This document shows positions 11,054 through 22,895 of a DNA stretch of 64,000 bases, piece after piece; positions within the stretch are counted from its first letter, which is position 1, and the number at the start of each line of letters is the position of its first letter. The stretch spans positions 58,896,911 to 58,960,910 of the forward strand of contig OX419760.1 of NCBI GenBank assembly GCA_948567375.1, given 5' to 3'. The translations under genes were made by a program, and so were the position numbers. The notes beneath the pieces are model-generated. The model did not search any database and was not told where the DNA came from. It was given only the letters and a program-made list of their open reading frames with translations. The stretch is from Lunularia cruciata. Its lineage: Eukaryota; Streptophyta; Marchantiopsida; Lunulariales; Lunulariaceae.

Positions 11054-11820
11054 TGTAATACCAAGAGCTAGCCATATGATCTAGATGTGAAATTTGGTTT
11101 GGTAACATCTAGAATGATGTTATACATGATGGTCAAAATAGATAAGATAGAAATATCACCAAAAGAGTACTTCTACTTATAGGGCAGAAACCAAAATAGA
11201 CTTAAGAACCTTAGAACCAATAGCTAGACATATGATTTAAAGGTGAGAATTGGTTTGGTAACATCTGGAAGGATGTTACACATGATGGACTAAACAGATC
11301 AGAAAGAGGTATCACCAAAAGGGGACTTCTACTAAAAGAGTAGGAACCGAAATATGCCTGAAATCTTTGAAGGCAATTTTGGAGGCCTAAACGGATGAAT
11401 TAGGCCTCAAAAATGTGCAGATCCCCCCCCCAACAGATGAGTAGCTGGCCTTCCCTCCCCCCTGCTTTGTCTTGTCAAGAGCTTTCCAATGGTACCTTAC
11501 TCACGTGATTCTGAGATTCCTACAGGAAGATTCCCTAAAAGATTCCCTCTTGTTTGACCAACCAGATAGGACCTAGACCAGACATGTCACCCATCCAAGT
11601 AAGTAATCCAGGGTGGAACTTGCTGACATGTCACTTATCTGTGTCCCTAATCCTATGGTGGAGCTTCCTTGGAGGAGATCCCCTTTGTTTATATAATAAA
11701 GAGAAGGTGCTCCCTTGGAGCATCGATTGTTTGAGTGTGCAATCTATGTTTTCTCTCTTCTCTTGTCCTCAAAGTATTATAGTTCCTTACTCACCTTACT
11801 TTCATAACACAACACTTACA
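11054..11820 (+). repeat. LTR-like block with an internal duplication, same family as the solo LTR at 17634
   Basis: Starts TGTAATACCAAGAGCTAG and ends near CACTTACA. It aligns with the solo LTR at 17634-18222 over most of its length. The first part is duplicated: the segment starting CCAATAGCTAGACATATG (from about 11217) repeats the first 160 bp. No matching target duplication was found (GTTCT against ATATA), so this may be one LTR of a decayed element rather than a clean solo LTR. A run of nine C occurs near 11425. Confidence 0.6.
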
Positions 11821-13201
11821 ATATAGCTTTAGGTTGTAGCTTTGAGTAGTGATGAGTTCCAAGCTTATATACTCCTAACATGAAATGTGAATATATAACC
11901 ATTGCAATGGTTAGAAAATATTAGTTTTATATTTAAAGCCTTAGTCCTTTTTTAAAATTTCAAAATACTGCAATGATATGCAAACATCTCAAGCCACCAT
12001 TATGAGTGTTGAAGGAGATGAATATTTATATATACTCCAACATGATTGAATATATTAAATTGTGTGTTTCTAGTACTCAAGCCAAAAAGAGTACTTTTCC
12101 TTGTGTAATAATCTAGTGTTTATGGAATACAAAGTGTAGCACACTATCTTAAACCAAAATTTGGTCTAAAAGAAAACACCTAACTTATAGCATTTTGGTG
12201 CACATGCACTTGATACTATGGTTGGAAATTTACTAAGATATAAGGAGGAATATCAAAGAAAATAAATAAATCCAATGATCATGAACTTCAATCAATCATC
12301 AATGTCAAGAAACTCAAGGAAGAATAATTGCAAAGTGCATTTCAAATGAAGAGTTAGATTTAGGTAAGCACCTTAATAGACATAGATTTGGATCTTGTAT
12401 TCATACCCCTAGGTGCACCCTAGCATTACAAGAGTAAAAGCATCAATCTTTCATTTTCTTAGATCTTGTGATGATTCTACTTAGCTAATGTTGAGTAGAC
12501 TTAATGACAAGCCTAGGTCAAATCCAATTACAAACCAAAATATGAGCTTTAGGTGACCCATAAAAACATATTAATATCTATGTTAAGCATTTTGAGCAAG
12601 TAAGATCTTGGATAGCATGCTTAGCTTTTATGTTTGGAAAGTTAAGGTAAGCCATAGAGTATGTAAATTTTTCTTAGTATTATTTAAAGAACCTTAAACC
12701 TATCATGTGGATTTTTTATTAAAATAGTTATTAAAATACAACAAGATGTCAAGTGGGTTGCATACAAAGAAGTGCTTCTCTCAATGTGTATGATTGCATT
12801 AGCTTCTCTAAGGAGTATGACTATTATGACCTATATACATCTTACTCTTATCTACAAGAATCTTAGAATGCTCAAGTTAAGTTTAGATCTTGGTTGAGGC
12901 TTATGATTCTTGATGCCAAAAATAGGCCTTGGCATAATTTTTGAAATTATGCCATAGTGTCAATTGCTTGGTTTATAAGGTGCAAAAATGTTATGAGGAC
13001 CAAGAATCAAATTATATATCAAGGTTAACATCATTTATCAAGGAGTTGTTATACCTATCACTAGAATTTCTCAAGCAAAGCTCTTCCAAGATTACTCATA
13101 AGGAAAGGTTTCACTAATATTGATACAAAATATTTAACACTTACATAGAGGCATTTTAGAGTTACAAGTTTCTATGATATTAATAACTATATTGGTGACT
13201 C
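11821..13201. other. AT-rich sequence, no recognisable gene
   Basis: About 1.4 kb with stops in all frames and no motif I could identify on either strand. It lies between the LTR-like block and the right end of DM-4 and is probably decayed repeat sequence. Confidence 0.5.
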
Positions 13202-13783
13202 TATTATGCAAATATTCTTCTCTATATAACATATCACTATCAATATCATACACTTTAGAAGCACAACTCATATAAGAAGTCACACAAAAAATCCAAAGAG
13301 CCACAATAAATCAGATGATCAAAGTCAGATCTCAAAAGTTCATACTCTCTACCAAGAAGCACTGATTACAACATCCACTCTACCTAAGAGAATTCATGTT
13401 TTACTTGCCAATCTCTATCCACCATAGCCAAGATCTCAAAGTCTCAACATAAAAGAAATGAGCTCTCTAGAGTTGCAATTCAAAGTATACTCCATGGAGT
13501 GGCTTCAAAGCCCAGCCCTAATGGCACATCCAATGGTGCAAATGGTAATTGTAATAAAGAAAACTATGATTTTAATGGCCAAATCGAAAGCCCTAATGTA
13601 GTAGATGACTGCCACCAAGTGGCCCATGAGTAGTTATTGATAAAATTGTGGCTGCCAAGAGCCTTGTTCCATCATCCTAGCAAACTCATTTACGTGCTAC
13701 AAATGTTGTGATAGCTATCATGCACATATACATCACCACATAATATATAACATTATATACCATAGAAACAAAACTCATATCAG
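13202..13783 (-). repeat. DM-4 right terminus: beta (partial)-alpha-beta
   Basis: On the minus strand, the tail of the first beta ends at 13716, then GC, then alpha (13713 to 13310), then the second beta (13309 to about 13202) starting at an ATTGTGG motif. The beta/alpha joint is TGATAGCTATCA (13709-13720), still a perfect palindrome although two bases differ from the TGACAGCTGTCA of DM-1. The alpha-to-beta joint is at the same base as in DM-1 (CTGATT then ATTGTGG), so the arrangement predates both copies. Confidence 0.75.
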
Positions 13784-13788
13784 AAGTC

Positions 13789-14546
13789 TATAACAGACCT
13801 ATGAGAGAAACAAGAGAATGGAAGATCCAAATCAAAATTATATTGGAAATGCTCAAGTGAGAAAAACTCCAAATACCTAGCATGAACTTGGGCTTTAGTA
13901 TTTATTGTAAACAAATATAAGTATCTTGAAAAGCTTCAAAGGAAGCTTCCTTCTAGAAGTATATATAAATATATAATCCATCTATAGATGGATTGTATAT
14001 TTTTGGAGTGCCAATAGGATCCAATCAGTAGTCAACATATGTTATATTCTCTTTTAGTTGACTCATCCATTCCTCAAGCCACTAGAGCACATCTTTGCTC
14101 TTGCTCCAGCAAGGGTGCAAGCTCTTTGAACCTAGCTTCATTGTGCATTAGGGGATTTTGTCTAGCACCAACCACCTCCTCTATAGTGATGAGGTTCCGC
14201 TTAGGTTTTGTCCACCCATCTACATCTTTGTTACTCACTTGTGAGTGTGGTTCTACCCTAGATGCAAGAGTGGTCCATATGACACAACGTCCTTTTTCCT
14301 CAGCTTGTATGCCAAGTTCCTTACTTGGCATACAAGCTGACCTAACTATTAACTTGGTGCAAGTTATCCAATTCTTGGAGTACCTAGAAGCTTCACACCA
14401 AGAGGTTTCCAAGTTACTTTTAGAAAATTCTACCAAGAAGTTTCCTAGATGTATTTCAAATATTTATAGAATTCTTAACTATATTGGGCTTATTTTATTG
14501 ACTCATCAGCCTCTCCTAACTTGTCTACTAACTCTATATTATTATA
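13789..14546 (-). repeat. CH-2 3' LTR, enlarged by an insertion
   Basis: On the minus strand it starts TATAATAATATAGAG after a polypurine stretch (GCAGTGGGAGAA) and ends TTATA before the duplication AAGTC. At 758 bp it is about 320 bp longer than the 5' LTR (436 bp). The extra DNA lies roughly between 13965 and 14300 and includes the hairpin AATCCATCTATAGATGGATT (13975-13994) and part of a 120-codon minus-strand frame (14436 to 14074) that I do not recognise. Confidence 0.7.
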
Positions 14547-14936
14547 TATTCTCCCACTGCTAGTTGGTGATTTCCTCATTGCCAAGAAATCTTTGAACTC
14601 ATGTATGGCCATTTGTGCATTGTGGAGATGAGAAAGAGACTCCCATATGGCATCATGAAGAGGATATTCTTCCTAGGGGACCTTATATTCAGTGTGTTAG
14701 TGGTGGTTATATTGGGTATCATGATGTGCAAATATACTATCACCTTTGAATTCCTTATGATTGTTGATAGGGATGAGAAGAAGAGGTGGCTAGATACAAA
14801 TGGAAAAGGAAGATGGGTTAGAAAGAAAGTGTTTTAACTTTGAAACATTAAAGATAGGATGGATCTAAATATGACTAGGAAGAGCAAGTTCATAAGCAAC
14901 AAGAAAAATGATTTGAGTAATCTCAAATAGACATAT

Positions 14937-15665
14937 CTAATCTGGAGCAAGTTTATGAACTTGGGTATCAAGCAAGAGAGAAAAGTTGTGGTCAAAAAGC
15001 ATGACCTTATCACCTAGTTGAAAGGTGAGCTCATGATGCTTATCAACACATTGCTTTTTGTTGATTTTAAGCAATAGGAAGATGAGAATTGGCTGGTGGA
15101 AGGATTTAGATAATATGAATAAGAAGGTGGAAGCATGAGGAATGTGAGATGGCGGTTGAGAAAGAAGGGAATCTAGAACAATTGGATCTTGCACAAAATT
15201 AAAGGAAGAAGGGAGAGAACTTGGTGCTTGCTTGCTTGAAATTATTGTAGATAAACTTGGCAGCCACAAGACAAGTATTCAAAGTGGCATGGTGAACTTT
15301 GAAAAATGCATGAATCATATCTTGCAATGTGCAATTTTCACATTTGGTTTGCCCATCAGTTTGAGGATGATAAGCCATAGACAAAGTACACTTGGTGCCA
15401 ATTAGCTTGAATAGCACTTGCAAATTTACCAATGAATCAAGGATCATGGTCAAAGATGAGAAACCCTTGCATTTCATGATGCTTGAAGATCATGGTCAGA
15501 GATGAGACCCCTTGGCATTCTATGATGCTTGAAGATAGTATCAAAGTAAAACTTGGCTAGCATTGGAGCATCCACACTATCCATGGTAGGTGCCAAGTGA
15601 ATTTGTTTGCTGATTTCATCAACAAACACCACACTGGAAGTATGGCCTTGATCTATCTTGGGCAA
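14937..15665 (-). pseudogene. pol: CH-2 integrase remnant
   Basis: Three minus-strand frames together match the chromovirus integrase: MPKIDQGHTSSVVFVDEISK with DAPMLAKFYFDTIFKHH (core), then MAYHPQTDGQT with the third acidic region, then a C-terminal part with FQLGDKVMLFDHN. These correspond to CH-1 9448-10160. The N-terminal zinc part is seen only as scattered traces (15750-16000). Several frame changes make it non-functional. Confidence 0.8.
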
Positions 15666-16324
15666 GGATGTAATGAGGTAAAGACTTACATGTTCTCATT
15701 AGGTAGTTAGAATGGGAAGTGTTTGAAGTAATCCACTTAGTTTTTGGTTGTTGATCTTGTTGCATTGGCAACTTTTACAAGATCAAAAAAATTCTCAAGC
15801 ATCTCAGGCCATGTTTGGCCACCACCATTGACATTAAAAGGTACTCAAATTTTTTTCCACACCCAAGTGTCCAACAATTGGTAAGTCATGGGCCTCTTGA
15901 AGCCGCACAAGTTGGAGATCACCCGTAGTTGAAACATAGATCCAATTCTCACAAAACAAAAGGCTCCCCTTGAATGAAAAAGTGTTGTATTCTTTGTCAT
16001 GTGCTACAAAATGACTTTCACTAGCTGAAATAATGGATCTTGTTGGAAAGTAGTCTTGGACTTTATGTGTACCTTGAAGTTAGTTGACATCATGACGATT
16101 GTTGCTATCATGGAAGATTCAACAAGAACAAATTAATTTTTTATGATAGTGCATTGGAGATGATATGGAACTTATTGTATTTTTACTCAAGCTTGATGTC
16201 AAACAACTATAGTTCTTCCTCCCATTGATGATGTCAAATCTTCATGTGCTCCAAATGTAAGGTTTGTGATCGCTTTGCATGGTCAATTGCTCTCTAGAAG
16301 ATAACATCTCCAGACCATTGTGAT

Positions 16325-17633
16325 CTATACCATTGCCAATTGTTCTTGATCTTGAGTAGCATAATTTCTTTCTATTGTGTTAAGTTGGTGAGACACAAAG
16401 GCAATGAGATGCAATTCATCTAGAAATTCATATTGCAATATATCTCCAATGGTAAAGTTAGAAGCATCAAAATCAACCACATAAGGTAGTTGAAGATCAA
16501 TACGCTTCATTTTCTTGAATGCTTCTTCATGCTTGGTGGTTCATGCAAAGCTTAAAATCTTCCTCAAGAGATCAATCAATGGTGTGGCCATATGAGGGTA
16601 ATAGAGGATGAACCATCAACAAAAACTTGCTAATCCATTGAATACCTAAAGGTCCATGGGATCCTTAGGAATAGGCAAATCAATGATAGCCTAGATTTTA
16701 TCCTCTACCATCTTGATTCTCTTGGATGAGACTTTATGATCCAAGAAGATAACGTCCTTTTGCCAAAAGGAACATCTTGACTACTTGTAGTAGAAATTCC
16801 ATTTGCATAGTCATCTTAAGACTTACCATTCATGATTAATGTTCTACCTTCATCTTATTATTGATTAAAATATCATAAAAGAACACAATTACACATCAGT
16901 CCAATAGCACTTTCAATACCCAATGCATTTGATATATGAAAACTATCAAAGCATTAATGAGCCCAAAAAGGTAAAACTCTCCATTCAAAATACCTATACC
17001 TTGTGCAAAAGCTAGACTTTTGCACATACTTCCTATCAATGGGAATTTATCAATAGTTGTTTTTTGAAGTTACAACTTTGAGAAATATTGTGCTCCACTT
17101 AATTGATCCAACAAGTCATCCATTCAAGGCAAGAGATATGTATTCTTTCATGGCTTTTTATTATATCTATGGTGGTCAATACAAAATTGAGATCCTCCAT
17201 CTTTCTTTTGTAGGAAAGAGTATTAGCACTCCCCAAGGAGATGTCTTATGTTGTTTGAAATCCTTCTCCAACAACATTGTTTGAAGTTCTCTAATTTCTT
17301 TGGTGAGAGCTGATGGATTGGTCTACTCATTGGAGTACTATCTAGGAATAGCTTGATCTTGAAAATTATACTATAATTAAAGGCTAATCCCTTTGGAAGA
17401 TCATCCAAAAACATATATGCAAACTCATGAACTATTTGATCAACCATTGGCTTCTAATCCTCATCAAAGTCCTCTTACACAATAGGTTTGATTTGCATCA
17501 CAAAATCAAGAATATCTTCCTCCAAAGCTTGCTCTATAGCTACTATATTGACAAACTTCTCATCTTGGAATTGACTATTCTTAAGTGTCTTACTTAGAGG
17601 TTCCAAATAATCTAATCAATAATTCTTACCTTG
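16325..17633 (-). pseudogene. pol: CH-2 reverse transcriptase and RNase H remnant
   Basis: The frame at 16325-16510 gives VDFDASNFTIGDILQYEF, the start of RNase H with its first catalytic Asp. The frame at 17223-17447 gives VDQIVHEFAYMFLDDLPKGL, the RT N-terminus. Between them the translated sequence follows CH-1 RT in broken frames. Its N-terminal side is separated from the protease by the solo LTR at 17634-18222. Confidence 0.75.
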
Positions 17634-18222
17634 TGTAATACCAATAGCTAAACATATTATCTAAAGGTGAATTGGCTTGGTAACATTTAGAAATGCTATT
17701 ATGTATGATGCACTAAGTAGATCAAGTATAGATATCACCAAAAGAGGACATCTACTAATGAGTTGGAGCTGAAAAGAGTCTAAAAACTTCAAAGCCAACT
17801 TTGGAGGCCTAAATTGTTAAATTAGGCCTTGAAAATATGCAAATTTTTCCTTTATGGATGAAAAGGTTGGCCTTTCTTCTCTCTCTTATTTGTCTTGTTG
17901 AGAATTTTCTAATGGTACCTCACCATGTAATCTTGAAATTCCTACAAGAAGATTCTCTAAATATTCCTTCTAGTCAAATATTGTTTGACCAGCCAGATAT
18001 GACCAAAACCAACATGCAACTATTCTAAGGATAGAGCTCACCGACATATCACAAATCCATGTATTTGATCCAAGGGCAGAGCTTCCTTTGAGAGAATCCT
18101 CATTGCTCATCCTCATTATATAATAAAGACAAGGTGCTCCTTTGGGGCATCATAGTATTGAGTGTAAAATTTTTAGTTTCTTCTCTTGTGTTTGTAAGGT
18201 CTACTATCCTCGGAAGATTACA
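17634..18222 (+). mobile_element. solo LTR inside CH-2
   Basis: 589 bp starting TGTAATACCAATAGC and ending GAAGATTACA, flanked by the target duplication CCTTG (17629-17633 and 18223-18227). No interior is present, so it is the product of LTR-LTR recombination. A TATATAATAAAG stretch near 18115 is a possible promoter. A related LTR-like block lies at 11054-11820. Confidence 0.88.
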
Positions 18223-18227
18223 CCTTG

Positions 18228-19300
18228 GTGTTGTACTTGAATTTATCATTGGACCCAATGAAATTGAATCTTATAACATTCAAGCCAAGGAAGACCTAGA
18301 ATGTTATCTTAGTGTAATCTATACATCTATACATCTTAGTGTAATCTACACATCTCAAAATACTCCTTCACAATCTTAAATGCAATAAGTTGTGAGGTTT
18401 GGAATGAAATATTGTTTTCTACCATCTACCATCATCAATTTGCTTGTTAGTATTAGTTTTATAAGAATACTTAAATATTTTACTAATTACATAGACATGC
18501 AATTCTCATTTCTTTCAAAACCAACCAAAATTCCAAACCACAATAAAATATCATACCTTGCAAGTAAAGCAAACTTGCTAGGTCTAGTCTTTGATCCTAT
18601 TGGAACTATTCAAGCTCTAAATAAGTTGCTTTATATCTCATATTGTGATGTTTTTTTCCCTCAATCATCATGCTCCACAAACTCCATTTGAGCAATTGGT
18701 TGGGGTTGTCCATCTTGGAATGGTCATTCAACAATACAATGTCTAATTTGGCAACAATAAAAACAACTACCATTTTGTCAAAATTGCTCTTGATATAGCA
18801 TACTAAGTGGTCTTTTTGGATGGCATCAATCTCCATTAGTGCTGGCTCATCCATCCATCCATCTATGGTGTGTTTGTAACTTTTGTGAAGGTCTTTCTCA
18901 AGACCAAGTTGTGGCAACAAAGAAATGAAAGCACTCAACCAATTGCATGGCTTCTTCCAAATGTTTGGGCTCCCACATAGTTACTTCTAATTAATTCTAT
19001 GCTTTCAAGCTCCTCACAAATTGATCTTGAGCTTTACCTTCTAGCATCTTTAGAATTTGCATTATGGTGTTTTGGAATTGAGTGATATGACTCCTCAAAA
19101 AACCAATCTGCTTCATTTCTACCAAAACTATCTGATATAGCTTGTGCAACATTCACTACTTGACATCTCTCAATCATTGCTCTATTGAATTCCTCTTGTG
19201 TCAAGATTGGAACCACAAACTACCTTGAGCTTGCTCTACCCAAAATCTCAACCATAGTTTTATTACTCCATCTAATTGACTTCAAGTTAAGAGAATCCTA
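18228..19300 (-). pseudogene. gag: CH-2 gag and protease remnant
   Basis: Minus-strand matches to CH-1 gag and protease: a piece containing PALMEIDAIQKDHL (18606-18938) with a degraded CCHC knuckle after it, and upstream pieces (19034-19216) with EEFNRAMIERCQVVNVAQA. The protease region (18230-18600) has lost its clear D-S-G motif. The segment is broken by stops throughout. Confidence 0.7.
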
Positions 19301-19811
19301 TCTCTATTCATCTTGAAGATTTGTAGCTTCAAGCTACTATTTATGACAAAACACAAAATTCTCTATTACACTTGGTAGATTCCTACCTTCAAATACCTTT
19401 GGCTTTAGAAATTAAATTTTCTATTTTTTCTTCTCCTTTTCAAAACACTACTCTCTCTATGTGTATTGATGATCTCTCTTTTCCAACAATCAAGTAAGGT
19501 CTTCAATTTGTTGTCGCAGAGCAATGATAAGTTTAGGCATTGTTGCCATGACTATTGCTCTACCAAAATACCTACTTGCAATTATCTAAGTTAATACATA
19601 GATGCAAAATGTCCACCATTTTGCTAAGTTATAATTTCAAAGATCAAGGTTCATTGGACATGGTGATCATGTCAAAAAAATTCTACATAAAGCATGATAT
19701 GATGAATTATGAAATGATGCTTTGGCATGGACACAAAAATCCTATTAGTTTGGGGGAAATAGATTTTGTGGTCCATGGATTCAGTCCATTACTTTCTTGC
19801 TTTGATACCAA

Positions 19812-20247
19812 TGTAAAAGACCAAAGAGAGAAATAGGAGAATGGAAGATTAGAATGGAAATCATATTGGAAATGCTCAAGTGAGGTAAACTCCAAATGCC
19901 TAGCATGAGCTTGGGCTTTGGTATTTACAGTGAAGTAATACAAGGCTATTGAGAAGTTTCCTTCTCAAAGCAACCTTTTTAAAGTGCAAGGTAGCTACTC
20001 AAGAAATTCCCAAAGAAGCTTCCTTCTAGAAATTATCTACTTTGCATACAAGCTAAGTTAGCTATTAACTTGGTGTGCAAGTTACCTAACCATTGGAAGG
20101 TATCTAGAAGCTCTCACCAAGAAGCTTCCTATGTGCTTCTAGAACATTCTATAGAGAAGTTTTCTAAATGCATATAGAACATTCTTAGAATTTATAATTA
20201 TATTTGGCTTATTTTACTAACTTTTTTGGTAACTCCACATTATTACA
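19812..20247 (-). repeat. CH-2 5' LTR
   Basis: 436 bp; on the minus strand it starts TGTAATAATGTGGAG and ends GGTCTTTTACA. It keeps a perfect three-unit heat-shock-element-like motif TTCTAGAACATTC at 20137-20149. The primer-binding site TTGGTATCAAAGC follows at 19811 to 19799. Confidence 0.88.
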
Positions 20248-20289
20248 AAGTCACGTCTAAACTCCAAAATACCATAATTATCTCCCTAG

Positions 20290-20952
20290 CTGGCGTTTAG
20301 AGCATTCTAACTCTAAATAACCATCTACTCCAAGTATGTGATATACCCTATGGTGGGAAAAGATCAAGAGGCCAAGTGCTATCAAGCCCCATTGTTAGTC
20401 ATATATCTACAATCTATACCTTATAAGAAGTGAAATCACTAAGGTTTCAAGTACATCAAGGACACAGCCAATGCTTTTGAGGAATCATTATGAGAAGAGA
20501 AGTCAAACATATCACATGGCATTCTCTCAAATAGCTATCACACACCAAGATAATTGTAGCTCCACAAGTAGAGCCACATAACATACATTGAAAGCCAACA
20601 CATACAACTGCCATGCTTGGGTCCATTGTACCATCAATGTTTAGGAGGTGGCATGGCATAAAATTGTACACCTAATCCTCCCAAATAATATCATCACTTA
20701 TTTCCAACATAAGGAATTAAGAAGATAGTGTGGCTCTCAAGATGGTGTGGCTTGTAGTCACATCAAGAATCATTAGTACAATTCACTATATATACACATA
20801 ATCATTCAAATGAAACCAATAGATCAAGGGTTTGTAACCTCCACCTCAAATAATGTAAGGTATTTGTATGCTAAGCAATTGGTAAGTTCTCAAAGGCCAT
20901 GGGCATCATTTTATGAATGATCTTTACCAATTGAGAACATGTGCTCATCTAT
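20290..20952 (-). pseudogene. DM-4 integrase C-terminus with PHD finger
   Basis: Minus-strand sequence aligned to DM-1 33412-33990. The recognisable frame (20671 to 20456) reads CHLLNIDGTMDPSM, then a PHD-type zinc finger: CMLC, an eleven-residue spacer, CDSY, H, C, and a C-terminal HWLCP. As in DM-1 the fourth zinc ligand is Tyr instead of Cys. At the position of the DM-1 stop in the finger this copy has a sense codon. The finger was therefore part of the family before DM-1 and DM-4 diverged. The integrase core is absent, because CH-3 bounds the remnant at 20953. Confidence 0.75.
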
Positions 20953-21366
20953 TATAATAATATGGATTTAGCAAATTAGTTAGTAGTCTAAGTTAAATAT
21001 AGCAAAAGGAAGTAGAACTAGCCTAAGAATGTGCTAGAAGCATCAAGAAAGCTTGTGGATAGAACATTTTAGAAGTACCCAAGAAGCTTCTAGGAATTTT
21101 CCAAGGGTAGAGTAACTTGTATGCCAAGCTGATAGCCAACTTAACTTGTATGCTAAGTAAACAACAAGCTTGGCTTGCACTCCAAGTAAGGTGGCTCCTA
21201 GAAGGAACCTTCCTTGGGAACTCCTTGGCAATCTTATACCAAGTTTATCTATTAATACCCAAGCCAAGCTCAAGCTAAGCATTTGGAGTTTTCTTCACTT
21301 GAGAGTACCAATATGATACTCTACTTTGGTCATCCATTCTCCTATTTCTCTCTTTGATTTTTTATA
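20953..21366 (+). repeat. CH-3 5' LTR
   Basis: 414 bp, diverged from the CH-1 and CH-4 LTRs but with the same start, the same GAA/TTC-rich U3 (weaker here) and the end TTTATA before the primer-binding site. Confidence 0.8.
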
Positions 21367-21930
21367 TTGGTATTAGAGCAAGAATAATATGGACTACCAA
21401 ATCCATTCCTTCAAACCATTGGGATTTTAGTGTCTATGTACTATCAAAGCATCATTTCATGCAATTCATCATTTTATGTTCTGGGCAAATTTTTTCAAAC
21501 ATAATCACTTTATCCAATGAACAATTGTTACTTCAAATTAAAACTTACAAGGAATGGTGGATGTGTTGCATCTACATGTTAACTTAAATAATTACAAGTA
21601 GAAAGTTTGATAGAGTAGTAAATCATGGCAGCAATGCTTGAAGTTGTGATTGCTCTATAGTAGCAAATTTAGCACCTAACTTAATTCTTGGAAGAGAGAG
21701 ATCATCAACAACAAGGGCATGTAGAGAGAGAGAAGTATTTCAAGAAGAGAAAGCCAATTTGATTTTTGAAGCCAAAGGTATTTGAAGGTAAGAATCTCAC
21801 AGGTAGGTACAATACAATTTGAAGGTAAGGGTTAATATTGGAGAATTTTGTGTTTAATTGCAAATATTATTTTGAAGCTACAAATCTTCATGATGAACAT
21901 GAATAGATTCTCTTGGTGTCTTCTAGGAAA
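20953..21930 (+). mobile_element. CH-3: truncated chromovirus (5' LTR and gag start)
   Basis: An LTR (20953-21366) starting TATAATAATATGG, a good primer-binding site TTGGTATTAGAGC (21367-21379), and a gag remnant comparable to CH-1 6000-6260. Similarity to the family fades near 21930. The rest of the element and its 3' LTR are missing; the sequence runs into the TA-1 LTR at 22051 through about 120 bp of unidentified DNA. Confidence 0.75.
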
Positions 21931-22050
21931 AATAGGTACTAAGAGCATTGGGAAAATTAGTGCTACAAGATATGTATTATGGTAATAGGTTATAGGTAAA
22001 TTATTGGAGGACTTCAATTGTAGGATTCTCTCTACAAAAAAAATGGAGAA
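21931..22050. other. unassigned junction between CH-3 and TA-1
   Basis: About 120 bp that matches neither CH gag nor the TA-1 interior. The last five bases (GAGAA) do not match the bases outside the other TA-1 LTR (AGACA at 60066-60070), so the TA-1 ends no longer show a target duplication. Confidence 0.4.
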
Positions 22051-22746
22051 TGTGCTATGGGCCGGCCTATCTCTCACTCAAGATGAACCTCTGATGGCTA
22101 TTATGGTAGCACATCATGAACAAAGGAGGCAAGGAACTCCAACTCCATCATACTCCTCCAAGGCTAACACTCCAAGACTTAAGACATTGCTCACTAAAGA
22201 ACTCAATAAGTGAGAGATAGTTGCAAATGAAAGGATGATGAGTACCTCATCACCCCTAGTTTATATGCTTGTGAAATAGTTACGCACTAACGTTACTATT
22301 TACTAAAGTTACTCAAGTTACAAGGCTAAAAGTCAAGTAAAGTCAAAAAGTATAAAGGAATATCCATCCATATGGGCATATTCCACTAAGCATATGATTT
22401 TATCTTGACCCAACCACTAAGTCAAAGATTCCTTCACATGGTCTATCCTCTAACTATAGAAGAATCCAAAACAAAAAGATTTGCGGGCCCAAGAGTTCTC
22501 AACTCTTTTCTCAAAGATAAACACCTAGGAATAATACCAAGTCAACATAATAGAATCCAAAATAATGGTGCTCATCTTTTCCACTTCCTCTAAAATAATG
22601 TCCCCTCTATCTTAATTATGACTAACTTTAGCTAATCATGACTAATAAAGAACCATCCTTTATCTTTATATAAATAATATCTCTCAAGTACTTATTATAC
22701 CAAGCTAAATATCATAATACCACACACATGCACAAATGGGTGTTAC
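22051..22746 (-). repeat. TA-1 3' LTR
   Basis: 696 bp, from TGTAACACCCATTTG (minus strand, at 22746) to a CATAGCACA end at 22051. It aligns along its whole length with 59371-60065. The short reading frames here are not conserved in the other LTR. Confidence 0.9.
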
Positions 22747-22765
22747 ATTTACCCCCGGACTAAGT
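22747..22765 (-). promoter_or_regulatory. TA-1 polypurine tract
   Basis: Minus strand AGTCCGGGGGTAAA ends directly against the LTR start TGTAACACCC. This fixes the orientation and the 3' LTR boundary of TA-1. Confidence 0.8.
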
Positions 22766-22895
22766 TTTCACTTTGTTCTCAAAGTGAAGGTCTCTCTACC
22801 TTCTATGATACATCTTCAACTTATCATGGTTAGTCTTATCAAAGTGTCTTCCTCCCAACTCCTTGAGATCATAGGTGTTATTGCCCCACACCTTT

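Larger units (their letters stand above)
13789..20247 (-). mobile_element. CH-2: chromovirus inserted in DM-4
   Basis: Bounded by LTRs at 19812-20247 (5') and 13789-14546 (3') on the minus strand, with target duplication AAGTC at 13784-13788 and 20248-20252. The interior holds decayed gag, protease, RT and integrase in chromovirus order. A solo LTR of another family is inserted at 17634-18222. Its stops and indels are more numerous than in CH-4, so it is old, yet younger than DM-4. Confidence 0.9.
13202..20952 (-). mobile_element. DM-4: old 3' part of a DNMT/PHD element, split by CH-2
   Basis: Minus-strand remnants of the DM family: integrase C-terminus, PHD finger, 3' leader and polypurine region (20952 to 20253), then, after the inserted CH-2 (13789-20247), the rest of the first beta block, alpha and second beta (13783 to 13202). 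It is much more diverged from DM-1 than DM-3 is, so it is an older insertion. It independently shows the beta-alpha-beta right end. CH-3 truncates its 5' side at 20953. Confidence 0.8.

Noticed and set aside
14039-14563. 174-codon plus-strand frame as a gene
   Set aside because: It overlaps the CH-2 3' LTR and its insertion on the opposite strand and has no recognisable domain.
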